This document shows, piece by piece, positions 53,248-64,000 of a stretch of 64,000 bases of DNA; positions within the stretch are counted from its first letter, which is position 1, and every line of letters starts with the position of its first letter. Where the stretch lies: contig JAQJVL010000005.1 of NCBI GenBank assembly GCA_035578905.1, positions 4,618,828-4,682,827 of the forward strand, written 5' to 3'. The position numbers and the translations under genes are program-made. Below the pieces are notes generated by a model. That model searched no databases and was not told the DNA's origin. It saw nothing but the letters and a program-made list of their open reading frames with translations. The stretch is from Stictocephala bisonia (Eukaryota; Arthropoda; Insecta; Hemiptera; Membracidae).

Positions 53248-54238
53248 TTTGACCAACAATTTCCAATACAATTGAATTAAAGAAATTAAATTAAATGGCC
53301 TTCTTCTTAATGAAGAAAAAACTAATCTCATGCATTTCAAAGCAAGAAATAATGGTGATAGCTATCAGTTTAACTGTAGTATATAAATGACAAAAGAACA
53401 TACATTTCTAGGGGTTAAAATTGACGAGAATTTAAATTAGAAAAATCATATTCAATACCTGGTAAATAAAACTAACTCTTTCAGATTCACGCTCAGAATT
53501 TTAGTTGAAAATGTTTCACACCAAACATACAAAAGTGTATTTCGCGTATGTAGACTCCATTTTTAGGTACGGGATAACAGTCTGGGGGAGCTCAACCGAT
53601 TTTAACAGATTGTTTATCTCAAAAAAAGTATAATCAGGACAATCTGTAAAGTTTCTTTTAGGTATAAGTGTTGCCAGCTTTTTAAAACTCTTAACATATT
53701 GACCTTACCAAGTCTTTTTATCTATGAAATTTTGAAATCAGTACATAAAAACCCAGAATTGTTTGAGCGTTTTAAATTAAATCATTCGTATAACACAAGA
53801 CATAAAGAATCTTTTAGGTTCTCTATACACAGACTATCACTATTTGAAGAGAATACGCTGTATATAGGTATTAAGTTATATAACAAGATTCTAGAATGTT
53901 TAAAAACCCTAAATGAAAATAGTTTTAAAAAAAGTATTGAAACCATTTTAATACAAAAAGCGTATTATAGTGTTAGCGAAATGCTTGAAGATAATAGCTT
54001 TGGTATTTAGTCAAGCTCTTAAAGTTTAAAGATACAAAGGTTTATATCATCTTTTTCTATTATGAAATACTATGTACTTTCTATTATTTTATGAGAACTA
54101 TCTGTATAGCTGTAATATACACAATTTTTAAAATGTATAAGTATCATAAAATGTGACCATGCACCAGTTTACTGTTACTAATGTAACCATTGAATGTAAA
54201 TGTAATATGCAATAAAGATTTTGACTTTGACTTGACAA
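53248..54238 (+). pseudogene. 5'-truncated LINE: C-terminal reverse transcriptase and 3' UTR
   Basis: Plus-strand pieces match the region after the YADD box of a Jockey/CR1-type ORF2: LLNEEKTNLMHFKA, TFLGVKIDENLN, RYGITVWGSS, then an open frame (53699-54010) ending AYYSVSEMLEDNSFGI. Several stops interrupt the first part. The 3' UTR ends with AATAAAG and a TTTGACTTTGACTTGAC tail near 54213-54235, typical of such LINEs. It is a different family from the 30.5-35.9 kb element. It truncates the duplicated block and the MITE in it. Confidence 0.8.
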
Positions 54239-54589
54239 TTTAATAAAAAGATGTCATTAGTAATTCTTATATGTAGTGGTAAATTTCACTATGCATGTAC
54301 ATGAAAACCTTTAAAAAATATACATCAACTAAGGATTTACACTAATAACTTTAGTGCACTAATCACAATGCACATGCAGTACAAGTTTGCAGTTTCAGTG
54401 CTAGCACAAATAATGATACCAAAGAAAGAAAAAAAACAAAGGTCTCTTTCTTATGGCTATAGCGAACGCCACGATGGCAGTTATAAATATATTACAACTA
54501 ATCTACATCTTTAGAAATAATTACTGTACTACACTTATCCTTGGAGATTTGGAGGATAAAGAGTGCTGGCCCGGCATTCCCATTGAAAT
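54239..54589. other. Spacer, no gene seen
   Basis: No feature recognised. Confidence 0.35.
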
Positions 54590-55181
54590 TTGGAGATCTA
54601 ACTACTCGATACACATTCAGTGCACTATTGGATGTGATCTCTGTTTCTCTCTTCTCTGTCATTGGAGAACTAACTACTCGTCACACATTCAGTGGACTAT
54701 TGGGTGTGATTTCTGTTTCTCTCTTCTCTGTCGTTGAATAACTAACTACTCGACACACATTCAGTGCACTATTGGTGCGATCTCTGTTTCTTTCTTCTCT
54801 GTCGTTGGAGAACTAACTACTCGACACACATTCAGTGCACTATTGGGTGTGATCTCTGTTTCTCTCTTCTCTATGGTTGGAGAACTAACTACTCGACACA
54901 CATTCAGTGCACTATTGGTGCGATCTCTGTTTCTCTCTTCTCTGTCGTTGGAGAACTAACTACTCGACACACATTCAGTGAGTGCACTATTGGGTGTGAT
55001 TTCTGTTTCTCTCTTCTCTATGGTTGGAGAACTAACTACTCGACGCATATTCAGTGCACTATTGGTGCGATCTCTGTTTCTCTCTTCTCTATGGTTGGAG
55101 AACTAACTAACTATTCGACACACATTCAGTGCACTATTGGGTGCAATCTCTGTTTCTCTCTTCTCTGTGATGACACTGACT
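54590..55181. repeat. 72 bp minisatellite, about 8 copies
   Basis: Unit AACTACTCGACACACATTCA, GTGCACTATTGGGTGTGATC, TCTGTTTCTCTCTTCTCTGT, CGTTGGAGAACT. A period near 72 bp (24 codons) keeps several plus frames open; two units have small insertions (AGTGAGTGCAC near 54975, AACTAACTAAC near 55100). Confidence 0.92.
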
Positions 55182-55426
55182 GATCATCAACAGAACTGAT
55201 TGTTAAGTTATAAAAGTAATAGTAATACATAATCAGTATTAACGATACAACAGTAATAAATAATGATATACAGGGTGGGAAATAAGCTGTATAAGTTCTG
55301 ATACAGCTTAACCGTTCCAGATAAAGAAATAAAACTTATCGCTCATAAACATGATCTAGAATTGTACTTTTTGCTATAACTTTAACTGTACAATGTATTA
55401 ATGTATATCACTTCCTGGTGACGATC

Positions 55427-56020
55427 TGCTTGGAGTCCAAAGAAAATCTTTAATACAAGCATGTGTCATTATTGATATCAAATTGAAGGTGTTTATCTGT
55501 AGAACGCAATGCTATAAACTTTATCTCTAATGAACAACCGGGTCATTATGGTAGCTATTTGAAATACAACAATTATCTGAGATTAATTTGCTGTCATTTT
55601 GCAGAAAATGGCCCTTTTGACATTTGATTTGTGGAATTATGTTCTGTAATAGGCACATTAAACCCGATGTAAATTTTACCTTTGACTTAATGAAAACTTT
55701 CTACTTACTCCTAGTGGACCATCCACCAGGAATTGAAACAGCCACTTGATATGTCTTATTAGTAGGTTTTTATGACCTGTAAACATTATAATATTTTTGG
55801 TTCAGTATCTAAAGTGGTTGAATGATCATTTAACTATTCCACAATTTTACAATGACTAGCCAATGATAATCTAAAACACACTTCGATTGGCTGTCATTTC
55901 CAAGTTAGTCGTCTATTGAAGATGATATTTGTGGCATTGTGTTATATTAATAAAGATCTTTAATTTGATATGCATAATTACATATGCTAGTATTAAAGAT
56001 TTTCTTTGGGCTCCAAGCAG
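55427..56020. mobile_element. MITE with CTGCTTGGAGYCCAAAG ends
   Basis: Left arm 55427-55466 and right arm 55981-56020 are inverted 40 bp matches (CTGCTTGGAG, CCAAAGAAAATCTTTAATAC, AGCAT). Weaker inverted matches continue inward for another ~100 bp. No ORF. A TATACAGGGTGGGAAATAAG sequence lies ~160 bp upstream (55269) and resembles an insect element terminus, so the element may extend further left. Confidence 0.6.
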
Positions 56021-58080
56021 GCCGCCCCCAGAAGGGACAGAAATTATACAGTTACAATTTTATACTTTATACTTGTATAACATCTTATTATTAAATTGTA
56101 TTGAACACTTTTTATCAAATAAATGTATACAGGATTGGGCAAACGTCTTGAATATATTTATTAATTTTAAAACTATTGAAAGAAATGTAGTGAATCTGTG
56201 TAGTTATGTTCATGTCCCTATAACAAACATTTAGACATATTTTACTTGTTTTTCGCAAAGCCAAGGGATGGCCCATGAAGGAAGCCTAAAAAATTTTAAA
56301 TGCAAGCCTACCTCAAGTTATACCTTATTTTAAAGGTCTTTGTTTGTACAATACAAAAGTGCAATAAGTAAGGAAGATTTGTAGGCTGAATTCGTCAAGA
56401 GATCGACAATATTCCATTGGATATGCTACATAGAGTTACGGGTATGTTCTGCAACAGAAACCAAGGATGACACCTAGCTGATAACATTTTCAAAAAAGAA
56501 TAAACATTCCACCAATGTACATTGCATTTTTGTTAAATTAATTAATACATATTTATACCTTAGTTTGTGATAATTTTTTTAATCTTCTCGTTTCACTGCC
56601 GGACCATGAATAAAGAAATTTATATTAGACTCTTGTTCAAACATGGAAATCAATTATATGCCCAGGATTATGGTAATTTATGGTTCTGGACACCTACAAT
56701 TATTTCAATACATTAGTATTATCTGGTGTATCAGATGCCACAAAGTTTGGAGTTGATGATGTTATATTACTCAGTTACTCTTAGTTAAACCCTTTGCAGT
56801 GGAAACTGGAATAGACTTGGGGGCTGCATTAGTAGTGGCAAATGCTCACCCTGTCGGTATTGAAACAGATTAGCAATCCAACGTGATCAGGTGCACCGTC
56901 AAGGATTGTGAGTTTGAATTCAGCTGCGGCTCTTACTTTTTCAATGCAACTTTATAGAAGCACTGATCTGAGGCTCAGTCGAATGACTATTTCTTATTTC
57001 TGTTCATACATTTTATCTGACTATGCAATAATAATCACAGACAGTATATTTTTTTCTTATAGCACACAGAAGAATATTTGTCCTGTTTTCAACAGGAAGT
57101 GATCAAACTATGATTCCCGCTTTGGATTGTTGTGTAAGGACAGCGGAATGAACAGAACACAGTTTCTATTGCAAACACGCAACATACCAAGCGTTCAGAA
57201 TTGAGGGTTTGAGGGCATGGGAGGAGGGGTAAGATGTGGAGAAAAAGACAGCAGTGTAGGGAGCCTTGAAATATCGCTCGAAAAGGAACCTTATTATTAA
57301 ATATTGGTCTGCATTAGTTTAAGCAACAGTGCTCCAATCTAGTGTTTAAGCAACATCACCATAATCATAAAATGTATATTGTATATGTGTTGAACTGGCC
57401 CATTTGTCAGTTTCTCTCATTCAGGCTCTTCATTATAGTGAGATTGTTAGTGCAGTTTATGGACTTATAACCAAGAAGCACCTGAGATGAAAGATTACAA
57501 TCGAGCCTTTAAAAATCTTAAAACATATTTTTAAAATATAAGGCCTAAACCACTCCAAAACATAAATATAGTAACCTAAGTCCTCTATCCTGGACAAGGA
57601 CTGAGATACTCAAGCGATCCTACAATAGGCACCAAGGGTGTTTTGGGTCTCAGTCCCCAACGTCTGAAGCTGTATGTATCCAATAAAACAAAATATATTA
57701 AGATATAAGATCGAAACCGAAATACAAATGAGCCCAACTGTGCAAATGTGGAGTGGGCAGCTGTGCAACTATTTTTAGCCATAGCCGATGGGAACTGCTA
57801 GTTTACAATAAAGCTTGTAATTTTATAAACTTATTTATTGGCCAATGGATATAACTAAATATATGCCTATTGATGTTGAATTAACCCTAGATATTAAATT
57901 TGACGTAAAATTGTGATTAAAATAAAATGTTTACTTCTGTAACTACAATAATGTTCATTTATTATACTGTGTATCACAATGGAAACTGATAAAATTCCAT
58001 TTACAATTCCACAATAAAAACCGTACTCAAAAAACTATGTAAATAAGTGAATCAGAACATTACTCTGTCATTGGGTTCAA
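56021..58080. other. AT-rich region, no supported gene
   Basis: No convincing exon. The minus-strand frame 57585-57782 contains YSFRRWGLRPKTPLVPIVGS, which faintly recalls the N-terminal Pro-rich hinge of cytochrome P450s. There is no splice or downstream support. Confidence 0.35.
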
Positions 58081-58500
58081 GAGTACCACTGTCAGTGTAG
58101 GGGTGGGTGGGTGGGTCAGTACCAATGTTTGTGTAGCAGTGGGTAGGTGGGTTAGTACAGTAATTAATTTTAAAATCCAAACTATAATAAATCTATATCT
58201 TTTTGAATCGATAAAATATATATTTCAAAATCCACCCATACACGAACATTGATATTGAAATACATGTACAGTGGCATTGACCCACTCGCCCACCCTTACA
58301 CGTACGATGGCATTGACCCACCTGCTCAGCCATACACGTACAGTGGTATTAACCCACCCGCCCACCCATGCACGTACAGTGGTATTGACCTACCCGCCCA
58401 CCCATACACGTACAGTGGTATTGACCCACCAGCCCACCTATACACGTACAGTGGTATTGACCCACCCGCCCACCTGTACACGTCCAATGGTATTGAGAAA
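58081..58500. repeat. ~36 bp minisatellite, third locus of the family
   Basis: A short block (58090-58155) in one orientation (GGGTGGGTGGGTGGGTCAGT) is followed after ~65 bp by seven units in the other (CCATACACGTACAGTGGT, ATTGACCCACCCGCC). Core matches 2226-2556 and 3719-4001 over 50 kb away. Confidence 0.88.
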
Positions 58501-58548
58501 CCGTTCATACATGAAAATCATGTACTTTCTTTGCACCATCCAGAGATA

Positions 58549-58931
58549 TATTAGAAGATATACAGCGCCGCTTCATTTGTCTGGTTGGAGTATGGCTGGC
58601 CTATGACTATCTGGAGGTACCTGAAGATATTTTATCTTCACAACTAAACCTCCCACCTCTTGCTCTCCGTCGTGACATCGCTGACGTGTGCTTTCTTGTG
58701 AAGATTATTCATGGCCAAGTGCAATGTCCTGATCTTCTGGCCGAATTGGACTTTAGAGTCCCAACAATCACCAGAAACCATGATATTCTGAGTCGGAGGC
58801 ATCATGGTACTAACTTCGACTACTACAGTCTGTTAGCTAGATTTGTCAGGCTCGGAAACTGCGTCGCATCTGAGTGTGATATCTTCTGCAATAGCCTCGT
58901 GCTTGTTGAGGACGCGCAACCACCGTTCTAA
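58549..58931 (+). pseudogene. LINE ORF2 C-terminal fragment
   Basis: The plus-strand frame reads LEDIQRRFICLVGVW, LPPLALRRDIADVCFLVKII, then LDFRVPTITRNHD and ends QPPF with TAA 58929-58931. This is the C-terminal region common to Jockey/I-type LINE reverse transcriptases (LE..QRRF, LPPLxxRR, FRVP). Everything upstream is missing, so it is a 5'-truncated insertion lying directly next to the minisatellite. Confidence 0.72.
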
Positions 58932-59655
58932 CTTGAAATTTATAGATTCATTATTTAATTCAGATACTGAGTTACATTTATGATTGTTATGTTGTTTTTT
59001 ATTATTAAGGCATGGAGTTTGTTATGTATCATTTTATTTTTTAGTTGTTGTATTTCTACAAATGTGTATCTATTGTTATTGAAGTGTAATTTAATTACTT
59101 TTGTTTTTGATGGTTCTGAATTAAGTTTGATCACTACCATATGTATCATCAAGTTTAGCCTTTGTGTTAATGAAAGCTTGTTGTATGTTTTGACTTACCT
59201 TTAGTAATATTGTTATCCTCTTATTTGATGTCGAGCTTTTCTCTTGTTAATGTTTTGCATTGTATATATTTATTCTTTTATATTGAAGTCATAGAGTTGG
59301 TCACGTATCATTTTAGTTTTTAGTTGTTGTCATGTTCTAATTTGTTTATCTGTTGTTATTGTAGTCTAATTAATTTTCTTTTGTTTTGGTAGCTCTAAAT
59401 TTAATTTGATCATTACCATATTATCACTCAGTATTAGCTTTTCGTTAACTAAATGCCTGTTGTATGTTTTATCTTAGGTCAGTAATATTGTTATCCTTAT
59501 ATTAGTTGAATTTTTCTCTTTGTTCTTGTTTGCATTGTTATATTCTATTCTTTTCATTAGATCGATTATAGGAGTGTAATATTTGTATCATGATACTATC
59601 TTGTAATATATATGTATGTATTGGCTGCTTGTCGTTGGCAAATAAATAAATATTC
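58932..59655 (+). repeat. LINE 3' UTR with tandem ~300 bp duplication
   Basis: Two diverged copies (about 58985-59270 and 59280-59560) share GTATCATTTTA, TTTTTAGTTGTTGT, TCACTACCATA or TCATTACCATA and TTGTATGTTTT. The region ends at GTCGTTGGCAAATAAATAAA near 59630-59650, a typical LINE tail with a TAAA repeat. Confidence 0.6.
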
Positions 59656-59705
59656 TTATGGCCACCGTATATGCGAGATGCTGTATGACATTATCAAAAC
59701 ACACA

Positions 59706-59708
<3 letters not shown>

Positions 59709-59797
<89 letters not shown>
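59709..59797. repeat. (AT)n microsatellite, ~44 units
   Basis: Uninterrupted AT dinucleotide run. Confidence 0.95.
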
Positions 59798-59798
<1 letters not shown>

Positions 59799-62700
59799 GA
59801 AACCAAATATCTTGGATTAATAGAAATCCATTTCAAAATTGCATTTGATTTGCTTCAGGTGTTTGAATATATTATGTGTAATGGTTTATATATATATCAA
59901 GTAGAATATAGTATCACCATAGACCTTCTATTATAATAAAATGTCTATGGTATCACAAAGTTATTCAGACATAGACCACTTCAATTAGACGTTGACATAA
60001 ACATCCTTGTACTGTTATTTTGATTAAATCAGCTGATATTATGTTGATGTCAGTCTGACTGAAATTCTGACTAGTGAATAAACTGATTAGATTTATACTT
60101 AGGCATGTACAATTTTCAACTTACTGTGTTGTGGTTGTGTACTGCGATTTCAGTCTAAAGAATCTTGAACTCTAATGACTTTGTGAACTTACCTTACATG
60201 CCTTAAAATATTCATAATTTTATTCAGTGTTATTGTTTTGGAAGAGTCTGCTGTTTACTTTCCTATAGAATGTAATTTGTTTCATGTATGTAGCTTTCTA
60301 ATTTGATAACCTCTTAGGGTTATTTGTGATTGTTTTGAAAAAAATACAGTAGGAAACTTTTATTTTTCTTGTTTGCTTCCAATTCATATTAAAACTTTTA
60401 CTTTTATACTTGATCTAAAGTTACCAACCTTTTTTAATGTTTACTCTGAACTATTTCAAGGTCATAGTAGTTTTGGTTTTATTCAAGTGCAATTTTTTAA
60501 AAATATTGGTGACCAGGTTCAAACAAAATGTTTCAGTATAATCGAGATTAAATGAAGAGGTAGGCTGATTTAATTTCCATCAGTTAGTAAGAAATTTAGT
60601 TACATTACCACATTGAGTGTTGAAAACTTACTATTGCTTATGTCAGACACTTAATATTGTTTATAGGATTAAATATTGCCTTATGAATATAGAAGAAAAT
60701 ACTAACGGTGAAAATTATAACTTGTTCTTGGTTTTCACAAGACTCGTGATATAAGCCTAGATGATATCAATCTGCACTGTGAAACGGAATATTGATGTGA
60801 AACTGGCTAATATTTCCATCCAATAAAAGTAAAAAAGGTTAAGATTAGGGATGAATGGTTATTCTATGGTGGAAACGTGTGGATTTTGAAAAATGTATGG
60901 CCAATTTTTTATTTTTTCTGTTAAATTCACTACCACTACTTATTTTTTGTTTCTGTTATTTAACTATTGCTCTTGTACAGTTTGTGACAGTTAAACGATA
61001 AGGCAATAATTGATTACTGCCATCAAATCCATTTTGAAGTAAAGTTAATTAATCTACCATTAAAATCCAAGGTCAGTGAAAATATTTAGTAGTGTAAATT
61101 GTTATAGCGTGTAGACATAAATATGGTTTGGTTATATAACAAATTAGTAGCTGGAATGCTGAAAACCATCACTAAAAGAAAGTCTGGTTGTAGAATTAAC
61201 TCAATTCAAAACTTATGTCTTTCAGCATAGGCCTAATACATTTTTATAGAGGGTTGTGTATTTTTTTAAATGACATTGATTTATTGTCTTGAAAACCGTA
61301 GTAGGCCTAACAGTCATCAAGAAAATGGTTGCCAGTTGATAACGAAATTCACGCTATCATAGTTGAAATCATAAATTATTTCTACGTTAAGTTCCAATCA
61401 GTGATAATCAATTTTGAACCACTACCTTACTTATTAGGACCACCACAACAAATCTTTGTTGTTATAGTTTTTAGGGGACCAAAGAAACACTATTTAATTA
61501 TTTTATAAGTAATTCCTGTTAAGGTAAAGCAATCAAGAGATCTAAGCATCAAAACCACTAGGCCTAGGGCAATATATTTTTTCTAGTGTCAGTTCTACAA
61601 TGAAATGGCAATCTATTGGGTTGTCCTACCTGTTGTGTTACTACGACAATCTTCCACTTCTCTCACACCTTTTTGTCAACGCTTACTGTCATATTGCTGA
61701 ACAGCAATGAATTGTCTAAATCAACATATATTTTGTCTAAATTGGATGTAATTTTTTGCTGTCTGCTCGTGTTTCGTATATGTTAAGCGTATTAGTCATT
61801 TTTAAATAAAAACTGAAAAGAATCGTTAAGGATATTTTAGATTTAGGGAAAATAATAGTAAAATGTGATAAAATAATTTAAAAAATAGTAATGTATTGGT
61901 TATTGGAACAGGAATTTGATCTTTCCATGGCTGTGGAAAACCAGGAAATTGCCTGGAATTTTAAAACAAATGTATATCAGCCACCCTGTTATTTATTTTG
62001 TCTAAAGTGTTGAATTTCATATTATAAACAAGGGACCTTTTAACTGTTAATTCACTACCACTACTTTTTAGCACTCTTGTTAAAGTGTTTTCACAGACTT
62101 CATGCATGTACATGTTCCAGTTCATTGTTGTGGTTCATGTCCTCATAAAACTTGATTGAAATGTATTCCTTACTCCAACAATAGATAAACATTACTATTG
62201 TTTTGTAGTCGAGACAAGAACCAGCCAGAAAATTATCCTCATGCAATCTTGCATATAGCCGATACGTTTTGAACAACACCAACGATCTTATTTGTCACTG
62301 AGTTACAAAACTATTTTATGTTGATTTTTACATAATATCAGATTATGCAAAATGCCACGGATTTGATAAAATCTTACTGCTTTATTCATTGTATCTGACT
62401 TTTATTATTTATTATTTATCCTTCATTTCTAAGATGCTGATAGTAGAGATATGGGCGAATATGAGAAGTAAATGAGTGTGATGAGTAAAGGTAAACGAGT
62501 GTAATCATTGTTACTATCTCTGAGTTCGACTTAGCTCAGAAAGGACTATTTATTAATAGCCCAATATTCAGCTATCATTAGTTGGGGGGATTTCACTGCA
62601 CCCAATTCACTAGGTAGACTAAGCAAAATCATGGTTACCTAGGTAAATCCAATAATCAACCGAGTGACGAACGCTCTCTCCGTCCGTACGTTCTTGGAAA

Positions 62701-64000
62701 GCGATAAGATGAGGCCAGCGATAACGGATTTCTAGTAGATAAGGAATACCACAATGAATTTAAAAATGATAGGGGAACAGTTTTTAGAGCAATAGAACAT
62801 TTATCAAGCGGTAATGACGGAAACCAAATAAAATATTGGTAGTGAAGTAACTGGAAAGATCCAAAACAAGTATTCTCTTATTCGTAGTAAATTGAATGAA
62901 TAAATTGTCAAACAATAAATTAGGTTAGTATTGATATTACAATTATTTTATGTTATATTTTATTTTATGAGTCAAATAAGCGCCAACATTTTTAGTATGA
63001 TATATGCCAGATAACAAAATTATTGGTTGGAAAACTTTCAAATAGTGAACAAGAATGATTGGGAAAACTTTTAGTGAACTCGAAAGTTTTTTCTTATTGG
63101 CTTTTTAATGGAATAAAGATATATTTAGGCCTACTAAAATCAAATTTAATCAGAATTATCGTTTGTGGTGGATTTTTTTTGGAATTGACGAAAAATATTT
63201 CAAAATAGTGTACATGAAAAATAAATAAATATATTACTTAATCTTTTTAAAAAAATCAATGATTTTTGTCTGTTTTTTATTATGAAAATGTTGTTAAAAA
63301 CATATTTTTACTGTTTAGAGCTGAAATTGTTTTAGTTGTAATGAGTAAGTTATTTTGCCTTTCCTAACAATTCATTATGGTCTCTAGCCCATGAAGTGCT
63401 TCTCCAGCTGTTAGGCCTTCTTTGCTTTTATCATTTTATCGGAGACATAAGGGACCCATCGGATACCCATCCGATCGTGGTATAACCGACTTCCACCGTA
63501 CTCTTCCTTTTACTTGTATAGTCTTTGTACCCTGCACTTTTTCCTTGGTACGAGTCTCGTTTATTTTATTGTATAGGCCCTTTGAAAAGATTTTGATTTA
63601 TGTCACTGACTCTTACGCAACTCACAATGAGAGACTGAGGGATGGGGCATTATAAAAGCATAAGAGTAGGGGTATTAACGAAAATAGGTTGCCTAAACTA
63701 TTTCCTCATGCTGATGGACTAAGAGATAGCACCTTTTTTGTTTGCATGCAGATGGGTATTGTCAGAATATGTGTCATGCAAGATGTATTACTTTAAACAA
63801 TTTCAAGTAATTAAACTGGATAATTGGCAATCAAGGTGTTTTGAGTTAAAATAAATGGAGTTCTACACTACTCTTCTAACGGAATGTTGTAGGGATTTTA
63901 TATTTTCTTACTGCTGACATCAAAGTGATCTTTATGAATTATTATATTTCCTCACATTAACAACTTTGACAGCACTGTCAGTGTCGTGACTGTTGAGCTC
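59798..64000. other. AT-rich region, no supported gene
   Basis: No recognisable coding, RNA or element structure. Short frames at 60373-60555, 62100-62282 and 63422-63655 lack splice signals or family motifs. Confidence 0.35.

Noticed and set aside
57585..57782. Cytochrome P450 N-terminal exon
   Set aside because: Only a faint Pro-rich hinge resemblance (RRWGLRPKTPLVPIVGS), with no splice donor or further exons.
63422..63655. 77-codon ORF near the right edge
   Set aside because: No family motif, splice signal or good start context; composition unremarkable.

Overview
The window looks like an AT-rich, repeat-dense piece of a metazoan nuclear genome, most likely an arthropod and probably an insect. 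Evidence is the Polinton/Maverick element, a CR1/Jockey-type LINE whose ORF1 carries FLYWCH and SGNH domains, mariner-like and Tigger-like DNA transposons, GT-AG introns, insect-like start contexts, and no bacterial operons or ribosome binding sites. The species cannot be fixed from the sequence.

Layout. 1-5.5 kb: minisatellites (39 bp and ~36 bp units), one cysteine-rich terminal exon on the minus strand (4062-4549) and a decayed second copy of it (5200-5440). 5.5-6.4 kb: a 945 bp fold-back palindrome. 8.2-26.4 kb: a 50/59 bp satellite split by a 12,192 bp Polinton (12470-24661) with ~0.4-0.5 kb terminal inverted repeats and a perfect 6 bp target duplication AGTGTG. The Polinton keeps N-terminal POLB, part of the major capsid protein (MCP), a repeat protein, a 388-residue conserved protein followed in frame by a PLA2 domain, packaging ATPase, integrase, a small basic protein, an adenain-like protease, a fibre-like protein, two small proteins and the penton-type minor capsid protein. 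Integrase looks intact. POLB, MCP, ATPase, protease, the basic protein, the fibre-like protein and the minor capsid protein carry breaks, and one internal deletion fuses POLB to MCP tail to tail. A Penelope-like fragment bounded by a perfect 47 bp inverted repeat lies in its left part.

26.4-38.5 kb: a 70 bp and a 31 bp minisatellite, then a decayed mariner-like transposase whose coding sequence runs in frame into a 108 bp tandem repeat. That repeat is interrupted by a young, nearly intact LINE on the minus strand (ORF1 606 aa, ORF2 960 aa, 53 nt poly(A)), and is followed by a 1.5 kb element with ~520 bp inverted arms. 38.8-43.1 kb: a 55 bp minisatellite and a two-exon minus-strand gene (191 aa) whose 2.6 kb intron is largely a 54/58 bp minisatellite. 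44-64 kb: half of a fold-back element, 69 bp and 72 bp minisatellites, a Tigger-like MITE, a ~1.2 kb direct duplication, two 5'-truncated LINE fragments, an (AT)n tract, and long stretches with nothing recognisable.

How the parts relate. Selfish DNA dominates: tandem arrays are targets for the Polinton and the LINE, and at least one array (108 bp) appears to be built from transposase coding sequence. Only three exons look like host protein-coding sequence, and none has a product I can name. Most long ORFs are by-products of tandem repeats whose unit length, or whose lack of stops, keeps frames open.
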